64,000 nucleotides of DNA from Polymorphospora lycopeni (GCF_042237075.1 NZ_JBCGDC010000025.1:1-64000); one strand, 5' to 3'. Positions 1 through 8,033 are shown, counted from the first letter of the stretch. Notes: generated from the sequence alone by a model not told the origin. Made by a program: numbers and translations.

Positions 1-121
1 CTGCGGTCTCCGGTCCGGCCAAGGTGCCGGCGGCGAGCGCGGTGGCGGCCGAGGCGGTGGCGGCCGGGGCCAGTGCCGTCGCCGCCCGGGTGGCCACCCA
101 CGGCAGCCTCGCCGCACCCTG
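1..121 (+). CDS. C-terminal end of an Ala/Val-rich protein (5' partial)
   Basis: Frame 3 is open from the window edge to a TGA at 119-121 and has G/C at nearly every third position, as real genes here do. About 39 residues are visible, ending in VATHGSLAAP. They are almost entirely Ala, Val, Gly, Ser and Pro, so no family can be named. It reads toward the methyltransferase at 322 and is separated from it by a palindromic repeat. It could be the tail of a secreted or membrane protein, but that cannot be judged from this fragment. Confidence 0.5.
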
Positions 122-191
122 ACCGGTCCCGCGCGGTCGACGCCTGCCGGCCCGTCCCCGGGTGGACCCGGGTGCGGGCCGGTGGTGCCAT

Positions 192-252
192 GATCGTCTG
201 CGGCTCGGGTGTTTCCCGCCCGGCGTGTCGGCCGCCTGGACCGCAGACGATC
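192..252. repeat. 61-bp palindromic repeat, GATCGTCTGC type (copy D1)
   Basis: Perfect 12-bp inverted arms GATCGTCTGCGG (192-203) and CCGCAGACGATC (241-252) enclose a 37-bp core. The reverse complement of the core matches the core of the copy at 37192-37252 (shared stretch CGACACGCCG), and both copies are exactly 61 bp. It lies between the tail of the first gene and trmH, so it may also fold as a terminator. A shared core and length indicate a dispersed element rather than a chance hairpin. Confidence 0.75.
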
Positions 253-321
253 GAGGCAGCGCGGACATCGACGGTCGACCCGGTCCCGGCCCGGTCCGTC
301 GTGGTTCGGCAGAATCGGCGG

Positions 322-1131
322 GTGCCCGTCGAGCTGATCACCGACCCTGACGACGAGCGGATCGGCGACTACCGTGCGCTGACCGACGTCGAGTTGCGTA
401 CCCGCTGGGAGCCACCGCACGGCCTGTTCATCGCCGAGGGCGAGCTGGTCCTGCGCCGGGCGCTGCGGGCCGGCTACCGGCCCCGGTCGTACCTGGTCGA
501 CGCGAAGCGGGTCGAGCAGCTCGGCGACACCGGGGACGCGCCGGTCTACGCCGCCAGCCAGGACGTGCTGGAACGGGCGACCGGGTTCCACGTACACCGG
601 GGGATGCTGGCCTCGTTCCACCGGCGCGAGCTGCCGACGGCGGCCGAACTGCTCGCCGCGGCCCGCCGGGTCGCGATCCTCGAAGACGTCAACAACCATA
701 CGAACCTCGGCGCCGTCTTCCGCGGGGCGGCGGCGCTGGGTGTCGACGGGGTGCTGCTGTCGCCGTCGTGTGCCGACCCGCTCTACCGGCGCAGCGTACG
801 GGTCAGCATGGGCGAGGTGTTCGCGGTGCCGTACGCGACGCTCACGCCCTGGCCGGACGGTCTGGAGCAGGTGCGCGCGGCCGGCTTCACGGTGCTGGCG
901 ATGACGCCGGCCGCCGACGCGGTGCCGATCCAGCGGCTGACCGCCGAGCAGCGGGGCCGGGCGGCGCTGCTGCTCGGCGCCGAGGGGCCGGGGCTGTCCC
1001 GGCAGGCGCTGGCGGCCAGTGACGTACGCGTCGGTATCCCCATGCGGCGCGGCGTCGACTCGCTGAACGTCGCGGCCGCGGCCGCCGTCGCCTTCTGGGA
1101 GCTGGGCCGCGACGACCCCCTCCCCACCTGA
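322..1131 (+). CDS. TrmH/SpoU-family RNA 2'-O-methyltransferase
   Basis: A 269-residue SPOUT-class enzyme that should transfer a methyl group from SAM to a ribose 2'-OH in rRNA or tRNA. The N-terminal substrate-binding part (GLFIAEGELVLRRAL) is followed by the three SpoU motifs: EDVNNHTNLGAVFR, LLLGAEGPGLS and IPMRRGVDSLNVAAA. The GTG at 322 is chosen because the family starts just before this conserved region, and CAGAAT lies 6 nt upstream as a possible -10 of a leaderless transcript. The open frame extends upstream to 73, but that stretch covers the palindromic repeat and lacks family similarity. The exact RNA target cannot be read from sequence. Confidence 0.88.
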   Translation: MPVELITDPDDERIGDYRALTDVELRTRWEPPHGLFIAEGELVLRRALRAGYRPRSYLVDAKRVEQLGDTGDAPVYAASQDVLERATGFHVHRGMLASFHRRELPTAAELLAAARRVAILEDVNNHTNLGAVFRGAAALGVDGVLLSPSCADPLYRRSVRVSMGEVFAVPYATLTPWPDGLEQVRAAGFTVLAMTPAADAVPIQRLTAEQRGRAALLLGAEGPGLSRQALAASDVRVGIPMRRGVDSLNVAAAAAVAFWELGRDDPLPT

Positions 1132-1140
1132 CCCCTCTCT

Positions 1141-1194
1141 TGATCCGCGTGATCAGGGAGTAAGGGTGTCTGGTCCCGGGGCGGGCCCGGGACC
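1141..1194. terminator. Bidirectional terminator with partial GATCCGCGTGATCAGGG repeat (B1)
   Basis: The 75-bp gap between the convergent trmH and M64 peptidase genes holds GATCCGCGTGATCAGGG followed by AGTAAGGGTGTC (1142-1170). This block recurs, reverse-complemented, in the element at 5397-5470. A clean hairpin follows immediately: GGTCCCGGG (1172-1180), five-base loop, CCCGGGACC (1186-1194). There is no T-tract, as is usual in this phylum. Its position suits termination of both genes. Confidence 0.65.
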
Positions 1195-1206
1195 GGGCGG
1201 CGGCGG

Positions 1207-2481
1207 TCAGGGAGCGTCGTAGCCCAGCGTGTAGGAGCCGGCTCCGCTGACCGACCGGACCTGGTACAGGTAGTACCCGGCCGTGCCGTTGTACGTCAGC
1301 GTCTCGTCGGCGCCGGCGGTGGCGCCGGAGGCGACCGTGGCCCACGCGCTGCCGTTCCACTTCTGCAGGTGCAGGTCGAACTCGCTGCCGGCGGGACCGT
1401 CCAGGCAGGCGCGGTGCTGGCCGGAGGCGGCGGTGTGGAAGTAGGTGCCGTCCGGCTGGTATGCCGTGCCGCCGCTGGACAGCGAGCCGGTGCGTGAACT
1501 CCCGTAGCCGGTGCAGCCGGGGCCGCCACTGATCCTCGCCGCGATGGCGCGGTCCATCACCGCCAGGCTGACCGAGTTGAACGGCTTGGCCAGGCTACGC
1601 ATCAGCGAGTCCTGCGACGGCCGGTAGATGCCGTACGCGTACTGGTGCCCGCCCTGGTACGCGCCGATCACGCCACCGTCCGGGGTCGCCTGGCCCAGGT
1701 AGGAGGCCCACTTCGTACCGCTGGGGTTGGTGGTGACGTTCGGCTGTCGGGGCTCGGATCCGGTGTACGTGGTGCCGGCCGTGAAGTACTCGTCGGCCAG
1801 CCCGCCGACCGAGTGCCCCAGTTCGTGGATGGCGATACGGCCGGAGGACGCGTTGCCGCCGGACACCGTGGACAGGCTCGGGTAACCGGCGCCGCCGTAC
1901 GTGGTGCTGTTGCCGATCGCCACGATCGCGTCGACGCCGGGGGCCTGTGCCGCGTACTGCTTGGCCTTGGTCTCGTTCAGGCACAGCAGTCGGGCGATGC
2001 CGCCGCACCAGAAGTACATGTCCAGTGCGGTGTCCCGGCGGACGCCCTGGGTGGGGTCGTTGTCCACCCCCGACTGGTTGGAGATCACGTTGACCAGCCA
2101 TACGTTGATCGATCCGCGGTGTTTGTTCCAGGGCTCTGTCGCGGCGATCTCGTTCCATTTGGTCTGGGCGTGCTGCCGCAGCAGGCCCATCTGCGACGCC
2201 GTGTAGCCGTCGCCCACGATGACCATGTCGAACCGGGTGCTGGACGGTCCGGTGTTCTGCAGGGCGATCACCTCCGCCGCCGCGGCGGCGGCGGACTGCT
2301 GCGGCGTCATGGCCGTGGCGCGTTCCGTGGGCAGGTACATCTGGGTGATCGTGCCGTCGGGCGAGAAGACCTCTCGCCATTGCCTGTCCTGCGCCGCCGC
2401 CGCGGCGGGCGGCGTCGAGGCGAACAGCAGGGTCGCGGCGAGGACAGCGGCGGCGGCCAGGGGTACGGGACGTCGGTGCAT
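1207..2481 (-). CDS. Secreted M64-family metallopeptidase with C-terminal PPC-like domain
   Basis: A 424-residue exported protein. Residues 1-30 form a Sec signal peptide (MHRRPV, a hydrophobic Ala/Leu stretch, then an Ala-rich cleavage region). The central domain contains MVIVGDGYT and zinc site H219-E220-x2-H223 followed by LADEY, the pattern of peptidase family M64 (the family of Clostridium ramosum IgA peptidase). The last ~100 residues (LDGPAGSEFDLHLQKW...) resemble a pre-peptidase C-terminal beta-sandwich. The ATG at 2481 is preceded by GGAG and begins the signal peptide; the frame is open further upstream but without a signal. The substrate is unknown, and IgA cleavage should not be assumed in an environmental actinomycete. 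Confidence 0.85.
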   Translation of the reverse strand: MHRRPVPLAAAAVLAATLLFASTPPAAAAAQDRQWREVFSPDGTITQMYLPTERATAMTPQQSAAAAAAEVIALQNTGPSSTRFDMVIVGDGYTASQMGLLRQHAQTKWNEIAATEPWNKHRGSINVWLVNVISNQSGVDNDPTQGVRRDTALDMYFWCGGIARLLCLNETKAKQYAAQAPGVDAIVAIGNSTTYGGAGYPSLSTVSGGNASSGRIAIHELGHSVGGLADEYFTAGTTYTGSEPRQPNVTTNPSGTKWASYLGQATPDGGVIGAYQGGHQYAYGIYRPSQDSLMRSLAKPFNSVSLAVMDRAIAARISGGPGCTGYGSSRTGSLSSGGTAYQPDGTYFHTAASGQHRACLDGPAGSEFDLHLQKWNGSAWATVASGATAGADETLTYNGTAGYYLYQVRSVSGAGSYTLGYDAP

Positions 2482-2706
2482 GCGGACGCTCCAGGGGGTT
2501 CGAGTGACCTGGGGGGACAGCGCGTGGTGCGTCAACACCATGCCGGTTTCGCACCCGCCGGCGGCAATCCCGAACCGGCATAGCACCCACGTGATCTCGC
2601 CCCGTCGTACCACGCGATCAACACCGCCCTGCGGTGACCTACGCGGCGGCGTATGGCCGGGCGTGTAGCCCGCACTGCCACCCTGTGCGGCGTCCGATGA
2701 TCGAAC

Positions 2707-3317
2707 TCAGCCGGGGCGCTCCGCGAACGACAGGAGCATTCGCGCCTCCAACCGGATCCCGAGCGCCGCGACGCCGTCGTGGCGGAAGAGGCTCAACATG
2801 GACCAGGCCTCGACCCAGTCCTCGATCGCGGCCAGCCGGGCCTGTTCGAGCCGGGTGGTGTACGCCAGCGACCACTCGTACGGCTCCAGGCCGGCGAGCA
2901 CGTCACCGCGCCACAACGCCAGTCCCCGGGCGAGCTGCCCGGCGGCGACCGCCCAGTCGCCGGCGGCCAGCGCCGTCCGGCCACCGGCCACGAGCTGCTC
3001 GAACACGTCGGCGTCGCACTCCTGCGACGACACGTCCAGGCGGTAGCCACGGGAGACCAGCCGTGGGCGCGGGTGTCCGGTGGCCGTCGCCCGGTCCAGC
3101 ACGGCCCGCAGACCCGACATCACGAGTACAGGTTGGCCCGCGCCGAGGCCGGCGGTCGCTCGCCCCACAGCGCGTACTCGATCTCGTCGGAACTCACCAC
3201 CCGCCCGGCGTGCACCAGCAGGTAGGCGAGCAGGACGCGTTGTTTCTGCCGGGGCAGGGCGACCGTCGTGCCCTCCCGGTCCCGGATCTCGAGTGTCCCG
3301 AGCGCGTGGAAGGTCAC
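2707..3317 (-). pseudogene. Frameshifted, truncated SARP/AfsR-type regulator
   Basis: Two overlapping frames together make one SARP. The first, from GTG 3317, encodes the winged-helix domain (MTFHALGTLEIRD...GRVVSSDEIEYALWG, ending ARANLYS then TGA at about 3121). The second frame continues with the expected following sequence (MSGLRAVLDRA...) and the BTAD helical domain (DADVFEQLVAGG, GLALWRGDVLAGL). One inserted base near 3121 would rejoin them. The BTAD domain then departs from the family after AIEDWVEA and ends at 2707, so it is also truncated. SARPs normally activate antibiotic clusters, and no such cluster is visible nearby, which fits a decaying remnant. A sequencing error could explain the frameshift but not the truncation. 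Confidence 0.75.
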
Positions 3318-3457
3318 TGTCCACTCCGGATGGAGACGCCGGCTTCGGTCACCGCGGGCCCCGTCGTCGGTTCGGGGTCAGACACACAGGACACCGTCCG
3401 TTCTGCACACTCACCGGTCGCCAGGAAGTGTATGGCGGCGCCGGCCACGGGTCCGGG

Positions 3458-3961
3458 TCACGTTGTCGCGATCCGCTCGGCGAGCCACGACATCCAGTGC
3501 CCCCGGTACGCGTCCTGCAGCTCCGGCAGCCGCCAGTCGCGTCCGGTGACCGTCTGCCGGCACAACGGGCTGCCGCACCGGCAGGTCATCGACCAGGTCT
3601 CCGTGCCGGTGAGCGTGGCGTAGTCGATCGTCAGTTCCTCGCCGGTGGGGATGGGTCGGCGAGCGACGACCGTCACCGCGTCCAGGTGCCAGAGATTCGG
3701 GTCGCAGGAGTGGTTGCCGTAGCGCACCGGGTGCGCCGGATCGAGCAGCAGGTTGGTGTCCTCCGCGACGGCGACGCTGCTGTAGGGCGGAGGGACGGCG
3801 GCCAGTGCCGCGTTGTCCAGCACCGCACCACCGAATGCCATGACCGGCTCGTCCCGGTCGATGGCGTGGGTGGCGAACAGGCCGTGTCCCTCGATGGGCG
3901 ACGGACCCACCCGGGCCCGCGGCGTCAGCCAGGAGTCGGACGGGTAGCGGCGATCCGGCAT
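3458..3961 (-). CDS. SET-domain protein (putative lysine methyltransferase)
   Basis: A 167-residue protein. The start is the ATG at 3961, with GGAGG 7 nt upstream; the frame is open further but unsupported. SET hallmarks are present in order: an N-terminal GHGLFAT, then NHSCDPN, GEELTIDYA and a post-SET zinc cluster CRCGSPLC near the C terminus. SET enzymes transfer methyl groups from SAM to lysine side chains. Small bacterial stand-alone SET proteins are widespread and mostly uncharacterised, so the substrate is open. It is transcribed away from the DUF2089 operon, with an AT-rich promoter region between. Confidence 0.85.
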   Translation of the reverse strand: MPDRRYPSDSWLTPRARVGPSPIEGHGLFATHAIDRDEPVMAFGGAVLDNAALAAVPPPYSSVAVAEDTNLLLDPAHPVRYGNHSCDPNLWHLDAVTVVARRPIPTGEELTIDYATLTGTETWSMTCRCGSPLCRQTVTGRDWRLPELQDAYRGHWMSWLAERIATT

Positions 3962-4050
3962 CGATGATCCTCCAGGCGCGGCACTGGACCGGCCGGCGGA
4001 CCAAGGGTACCGGGCGCTGGCCGCCCGGCCCGCAAGGGGTCTAGCGGCAG

Positions 4051-4106
4051 AACTTAAGAAAATTAAGATCAACCTCTTGAAAATTAATATTCGGCACGGC
4101 TAGGTT
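4051..4106 (+). promoter_or_regulatory. AT-rich promoter/operator with paired GAAAATTAA repeats
   Basis: An abrupt AT-rich island in very GC-rich DNA. GAAAATTAA occurs at 4058-4066 and again at 4079-4087, exactly 21 bp (two helical turns) apart. The first copy sits in the palindrome CTTAAGAAAATTAAG. A plausible -35 TTGAAA (4077-4082) and -10 TAGGTT (4101-4106) are separated by 18 bp. The ATG of the next gene begins 6 nt after the -10, which predicts a leaderless mRNA. The second repeat overlaps the -35, so a bound dimer would block RNA polymerase. Autoregulation by the DUF2089 protein is an inference. Confidence 0.6.
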
Positions 4107-4112
4107 TCAGGT

Positions 4113-4490
4113 ATGAGAGAGCAGGCGATGGACTGGCAGGAGCTTACGAACCTGACCCGGGGGCAGCCGTTCGTCGTCGAGCGGGTGCGCCTGGCCGGCA
4201 ACGGTGTCGCGATCGAGGGCGAGTTCGAGCCACCGCAACTGGCTCAGCTCAGCGTCGAGGACCAGGTCTTCGTCACGGCGTTCGTGCGGTGCCACGGCTC
4301 CATCAAGGAGATGGAGCGGATCTTCGGGGTGAGCTACCCGACGATCAAGTCGCGGCTGAACCGGATCACGCAGATGCTCGACTTCGTCGAGACCGACCCG
4401 GCGCCGTCCCGGGCCGACGTCATCGATCGGTTGCGTCGCGGCGAGATCACCGCGCAGCAGGCACTGTCCGAACTGGAGAGCCGGACATGA
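4113..4490 (+). CDS. DUF2089-family protein with HTH-like segment
   Basis: A 125-residue protein matching the DUF2089 pattern: an N-terminal domain (QPFVVERVRLAGNGVAIEG), a sigma-region-4-like helix-turn-helix (MERIFGVSYPTIKSRLNRI) and a C-terminal SHOCT-like segment (DRLRRGEITAQQALSEL). The HTH suggests DNA binding, and the strong AT-rich repeat pair directly upstream is a natural target. The start at 4113 gives a leaderless message; a second ATG at 4128 is possible. The stop overlaps the next start as ATGA, so the genes are translationally coupled. Proteins of this family are often encoded beside YvlB/LiaX-type genes in envelope-stress operons. Confidence 0.8.
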   Translation: MREQAMDWQELTNLTRGQPFVVERVRLAGNGVAIEGEFEPPQLAQLSVEDQVFVTAFVRCHGSIKEMERIFGVSYPTIKSRLNRITQMLDFVETDPAPSRADVIDRLRRGEITAQQALSELESRT

Positions 4491-4747
4491 TGCCGCAGTT
4501 GCTGACCGTACGGGTCGAGCGCCCGGCCGGTCGTCCCGTCCGGGTCTGGGTCCCGGTGCTTCCCGTGGTGCTGGTGTTCCTGCCGGTCGTGGTCCTGACC
4601 CTGCTGGTGGCGGCCGTGGCCTGCCTCGTTTACCGCGTCAGCGTGGTGCGGGCGTTAGGCACCGGTTGGCGCGTGGTGTCCGCCCTGCCCGGCACCCGGT
4701 TCGACATCGAGCACGACCGTACGGCCGTGCTCGTGGCTATCAGATAG
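4487..4747 (+). CDS. Small single-pass membrane protein
   Basis: An 86-residue protein starting with the ATG that overlaps the previous stop (ATGA at 4487-4490). One long hydrophobic segment at about residues 24-46 (VLPVVLVFLPVVVLTLLVAAVACLVY) is flanked by an N-terminal basic region and a short polar C-terminal domain. It is the middle gene of a three-gene operon with the DUF2089 protein and the YvlB-like protein. It may provide the membrane anchor or sensor of that module. No named family is recognised. Confidence 0.75.
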   Translation: MMPQLLTVRVERPAGRPVRVWVPVLPVVLVFLPVVVLTLLVAAVACLVYRVSVVRALGTGWRVVSALPGTRFDIEHDRTAVLVAIR

Positions 4748-4757
4748 GAGCGTGGAG

Positions 4758-5183
4758 ATGAACGAACAGCGTAAGGACATCCTCGACATGCTGGCCGAGG
4801 GCAAGATCACCGCGGAGGAGGCCGAACGGCTCATCGCCGCGCTCGAACGGGACGAGCCGCCGCCGGCATCGAGCCTCGACGCCCGGCCGAAGGGCAAGGC
4901 CAGGTATCTGCGGGTGATGGTGGACGCCCTCGACGAGAACGGCGTGCCGGGGCGGGTCAACGTACGGGTGCCGCTGCAACTCCTGCGGGCCGGGGTCCGG
5001 CTGACGGCCCTGATCCCGCCGCCGGCACTGGGTAAGGCCAACGCCGAACTGGGCAAGTCGGGCGTGCCGATCGACCTGACGCAGCTCAAGCCCGAACAGC
5101 TCGAGGCTCTGGTGGATCACCTCGAAGAGATGACGGTGGAGGTCGATCAGCCCGATGCCAAGGTGCGTGTCTTCTGCGAGTAG
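4758..5183 (+). CDS. SHOCT-like/YvlB-LiaX N-terminal domain protein
   Basis: A 141-residue protein beginning with the helical hairpin typical of YvlB/LiaX N termini (DILDMLAEGKITAEEAERLIAALE). A beta-rich region follows (YLRVMVDALDENGVPGRVNVRVP, LRAGVRLTALIP) that resembles the start of a YvlB adhesin-like fold. The ATG at 4758 is preferred over the GTG at 4752 because AGGAG lies 7 nt upstream of it and only 1 nt from the GTG. It is the last gene of the operon and is followed by a strong hairpin. In Firmicutes such proteins belong to envelope-stress responses; here the role is inferred. Confidence 0.75.
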   Translation: MNEQRKDILDMLAEGKITAEEAERLIAALERDEPPPASSLDARPKGKARYLRVMVDALDENGVPGRVNVRVPLQLLRAGVRLTALIPPPALGKANAELGKSGVPIDLTQLKPEQLEALVDHLEEMTVEVDQPDAKVRVFCE

Positions 5184-5205
5184 GCGCCGTCCAGGTGGAC
5201 GGACC

Positions 5206-5235
5206 CTCGAGAGGGTGCTGGAACACCCTCCCGAG
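5206..5235 (+). terminator. Terminator hairpin after the DUF2089 operon
   Basis: A 12-bp stem with one mismatch: CTCGAGAGGGTG pairs with CACCCTCCCGAG around the loop CTGGAA (5218-5223). It begins 22 bp after the stop codon of the YvlB-like gene. Confidence 0.75.
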
Positions 5236-5317
5236 GCCGCGCCCGCTACAGCAGAGCACGTGAACTGCCAACCTGAAGTCTAGCCACCCGCCGAACCAGC
5301 AGGGCCCAGGGCAGCTT

Positions 5318-5354
5318 CGTCGGTGGCCGCGCCCGTACGGCGCGGTCACCGACG
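5318..5354. other. Strong 16-bp intergenic hairpin
   Basis: CGTCGGTGGCCGCGCC (5318-5333) pairs with GGCGCGGTCACCGACG (5339-5354) around a 5-nt loop; all 16 positions pair if one G-U is allowed. It lies between the operon terminator and the B2 palindrome in a 308-bp non-coding stretch. It might be a second terminator, part of a small RNA, or another repeat. No second copy was found in this window. Confidence 0.5.
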
Positions 5355-5396
5355 GAGGCCGTCGGGTCGGCGAGGCGATCGGCCGGCAACCTCCAA

Positions 5397-5470
5397 GATC
5401 CGCGTGATCAGGGGCCGCGGCCCCCGACACGCCGGCGACACCCCGGACTTACTCCCTGATCACCGGAATC
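5397..5470. repeat. 74-bp palindromic repeat, GATCCGCGTGATCAGGG type (B2)
   Basis: The left arm GATCCGCGTGATCAGGG (5397-5413) pairs with the right arm CCCTGATCACCGGAATC (5454-5470) at 14 of 17 positions. The right half, reverse-complemented, continues into AGTAAG...GGGTGTC as in copy B1 at 1142-1170. The core contains CGACACGCCG, also found in the cores of D1 and D2, which links two arm types. It sits immediately upstream of the pucR-like promoter. Confidence 0.7.
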
Positions 5471-5491
5471 ATGGGCGGCTACCGTTAGCGG

Positions 5492-7225
5492 GTGTTCCCT
5501 ACGGTCCGTCACGTGCTGGCGCTCGCGCCGGTGCGGCACGGGGTGCCCCGGATGCTCGCCGGGGCGGCCAGCCTGGACCGGGCGGTGCGCTGGGTGCACG
5601 TCGCCGAGGTGCCCGACATCGCGACCCTGCTCGGTGGGGGTGAACTCGTCCTGATGACCGGGATCGGGTTGCCCACCGACGACGCCGGGCTGCGTGCCTT
5701 CGTCGCCGACCTGGCCGACGTCGGCGTCTCCGGCCTGGTCGTCGAACTCGGCCGGCGCTTCACCGGGACGTTACCGAAGGTGATGGTCGCCGCCGCCGAG
5801 CGGCGCGGGCTGCCGCTGGTCGAGCTGCGTCGGGCCACCCCGTTCGTACGGATCACCGAGGCGGTCCACGCGCTGATCGTCGACGCCCAGCTCACCGAAC
5901 TGCGGGCGACCGAGGAGATCCATCAGAGGTTCACCGAGTTGTCGGTGGAGGGCGCCGAGCCGGCGGACGTCGTACACCAGGCCGCCGCCCTGGCCGGCTG
6001 CCCGGTGGTGCTGGAGAACCTGTCCCGGCAGGTGCTCGCGTACGACACCGCGGGGGAGTCCGCCGAGATGCTGCTCGACGGCTGGGAGCAGCACTCGCGC
6101 CGGATCCAGCCGACCGGCCGGACCGCGTACGACTCCGACTCCGGCTGGCTCGTGACCACGGTCGGCGCCCGCGGGCAGGACTGGGGCCGGTTGCTGCTGC
6201 GCTGGTCCAACGAGCTGTCCGGCAGCGACCCGCCGCCGACCCGGCTGACGATCCTGGTCGAGCGGGCCGCGTCGACCCTCGCCCTGGGGCGGCTGATCCG
6301 CCGGGACGCCGAAGGGCTCGAGCGTCAGATCCACCGCACGCTGCTCACCGCCCTGCTCGACCACTCCCGGCCGGTCGACGAGGTCGCCCTGCGGGCCCGC
6401 GCGCTCGGTGTCGCGCTGGAACGCCACCACCTGGTCGGGGTGGTGGTCCGGTTCAGGGCCGACGACGGCGGCGCCGAGGCCGGTACGGAGGCGGCCCAGG
6501 CCCGGCTGCGGGACCTGGCCGAGGCCGTCGGGCAGGCAATGCGGGACGCCCGGCTGACCGGTCTGACCAGTGCCCTCGACGACCAGGCGGTGGGGGCGCT
6601 GCTGGCGTTGCGCGGCGCCGACGACGAGGAGCGGGCGCTGTCCGCGTTCGCCGCCGCGCTGCGCCGGGTACGCCTCGACGCCGGACCGCCCGGCCGGCCC
6701 CGTACCGGCGGTCCGGGCGACCACGGACCGGCCGCCGTGGGTCCGGCGACGCCGGCGAACGGCGTCCCCCGCCCGGGCGGGCTGATCGTCGCGGCCGGCT
6801 CGGGGGTCGGCACCCTGCGCGAGGCCCGCCGGTCGCTGATCGAGGCGCGGCAGGTCGCCGACGCCGCCCGCCACGACCGGCGGGACGTGTCGGTGTTCCG
6901 GCTGCCGCACGTCGGCCTGGCCGGCCTGCTGCACCTGCTGCGTGAGGAGCCGCGCCTGCAGACGTTCGTCGAGCGGGAGCTGGGGGCACTGCTGGCGTAC
7001 GACGCGAAGCATCCGCGCGAACAGTTGCTCGGCACGCTGCGGGCGTACCTGGAGAACGGGCGGAACAAGTCGGCGGCGGCGACGGCGGCGCACCTGTCCC
7101 GGCCGGCGTTCTACGAGCGGCTGGCCCGGATCGCCCGGATCCTCGACGCCGACCTCGACTCGGTCGACGCCTGCCTGTCGCTGCACGTGGCGCTGCTGGC
7201 GCTGGACGCCGTACGGGACACCTGA
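5492..7225 (+). CDS. PucR-family transcriptional regulator
   Basis: A 577-residue regulator. Residues 1-125 are the PucR N-terminal ligand domain (HVLALAPVRHGVPRMLAG, GGELVLMTGIGLP). The middle is a GAF/GGDEF-like region with a Gly/Pro-rich linker at about 400-425. The C terminus is the PucR HTH (TLRAYLENGRNKSAAATAAHLSRPAFYERLARI). The GTG at 5492 follows TACCGT by 6 nt, which suggests a leaderless mRNA. PucR regulators often control purine, GABA or amino-acid catabolism. The aminotransferase/semialdehyde dehydrogenase operon at 14.5-17.3 kb is a conceivable distant target, but nothing in the sequence ties them. Confidence 0.88.
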   Translation: MFPTVRHVLALAPVRHGVPRMLAGAASLDRAVRWVHVAEVPDIATLLGGGELVLMTGIGLPTDDAGLRAFVADLADVGVSGLVVELGRRFTGTLPKVMVAAAERRGLPLVELRRATPFVRITEAVHALIVDAQLTELRATEEIHQRFTELSVEGAEPADVVHQAAALAGCPVVLENLSRQVLAYDTAGESAEMLLDGWEQHSRRIQPTGRTAYDSDSGWLVTTVGARGQDWGRLLLRWSNELSGSDPPPTRLTILVERAASTLALGRLIRRDAEGLERQIHRTLLTALLDHSRPVDEVALRARALGVALERHHLVGVVVRFRADDGGAEAGTEAAQARLRDLAEAVGQAMRDARLTGLTSALDDQAVGALLALRGADDEERALSAFAAALRRVRLDAGPPGRPRTGGPGDHGPAAVGPATPANGVPRPGGLIVAAGSGVGTLREARRSLIEARQVADAARHDRRDVSVFRLPHVGLAGLLHLLREEPRLQTFVERELGALLAYDAKHPREQLLGTLRAYLENGRNKSAAATAAHLSRPAFYERLARIARILDADLDSVDACLSLHVALLALDAVRDT

Positions 7226-7235
7226 GCCGGGCGGA

Positions 7236-8033
7236 TCAGCCGGTCAGCCGAGCCCGTTCCTCGAGCCGTTCGATGCGTTCGACGAGGGGGCGCAGCTCCT
7301 GCCGGATCGCCGCGCCGAGGACCGCCGTCATCTCCGGCCCGGCGGCGGGTCCGCCCTGCTGCGCCGGCCGGTCGGCCGGGCCGCCGTTCTGAACCGGCTG
7401 GGCGGTCTGGGCGCGCAGGTGGACGTATCCCGCCAGGGCGGCGGCGACCGCGCGGCGGGTCAGCCGTAGTTCGGCGCCGAGTGAGCGCAGGACCTTTCCG
7501 GCGACACCGTCGGGTTCGGCGATCAACCCCAGCAGCAGGTGCTCACAGCCGACGTAGTTGTGGCCGTACGCGGTCGCCTCGGTGACCGCCAGTTCCAGCG
7601 CGCCCGCCGCCGGCACGCTGAACCGCCGCGATCCGGCGGGGGTTACCGGGTCGCTTTCGGCCAGGGTTTCGCGGGCGAGGTCGCGCGCGATCCGGGTCGG
7701 CTCGATCTCCACGGCGGGCAGCACCTGCAGGGCGAGGTTGGCGCCCTCGGTCAGCAGGCCGTGCAGCAGATGTCCACTGCCGACGATGGGTGAGCCGTCG
7801 ACGCGGGCCCGGTCGATGCCGAGTCGCAGCGCGTCGCGGGCCCGGGCGGTGAAGTGCGGCAGCCGGGCGGCGAGGTCGTCGCCGTCGACGTCGCCGAGGC
7901 TGGTCTCGCGGATGGCGGTCACCCGGCGTACGGCCTGTTCGAGAGCGCGCTGGCAGACGGCGGAGACGGGCACGCCCGCCTCGCGGACCGCCTCGGCGAG
8001 TTCTTCGGGCAGATACACGTTGATCTTCGGCAT
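7236..8033 (-). CDS. Ribbon-helix-helix DNA-binding domain fused to two Clp_N repeats
   Basis: A 265-residue protein. Residues 1-40 (MPKINVYLPEELAEAVREAG) form a typical ribbon-helix-helix: a short DNA-contacting strand, then two helices. Two Clp_N-type repeats follow: GSGHLLHGLLTE near residue 85 and VGCEHLLLGLIAEPDGVAGKVL near 160. Then come a Gln/Gly/Pro linker and a short C-terminal coiled coil (LVERIERLEERARL). Clp_N domains in ClpA/ClpC bind adaptors and substrates; no AAA+ or protease domain is present here. The fusion suggests a regulator sensing Clp clients or adaptors. GGAGGAG precedes the ATG, and a palindrome upstream may be its own operator. It converges with the PucR gene. Confidence 0.8.
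   Translation of the reverse strand: MPKINVYLPEELAEAVREAGVPVSAVCQRALEQAVRRVTAIRETSLGDVDGDDLAARLPHFTARARDALRLGIDRARVDGSPIVGSGHLLHGLLTEGANLALQVLPAVEIEPTRIARDLARETLAESDPVTPAGSRRFSVPAAGALELAVTEATAYGHNYVGCEHLLLGLIAEPDGVAGKVLRSLGAELRLTRRAVAAALAGYVHLRAQTAQPVQNGGPADRPAQQGGPAAGPEMTAVLGAAIRQELRPLVERIERLEERARLTG

Noticed and set aside
2707..3317. SARP regulator taken as evidence for an antibiotic biosynthetic cluster
   Set aside because: The gene is frameshifted and truncated, and no PKS, NRPS or other core biosynthetic gene occurs in the window.
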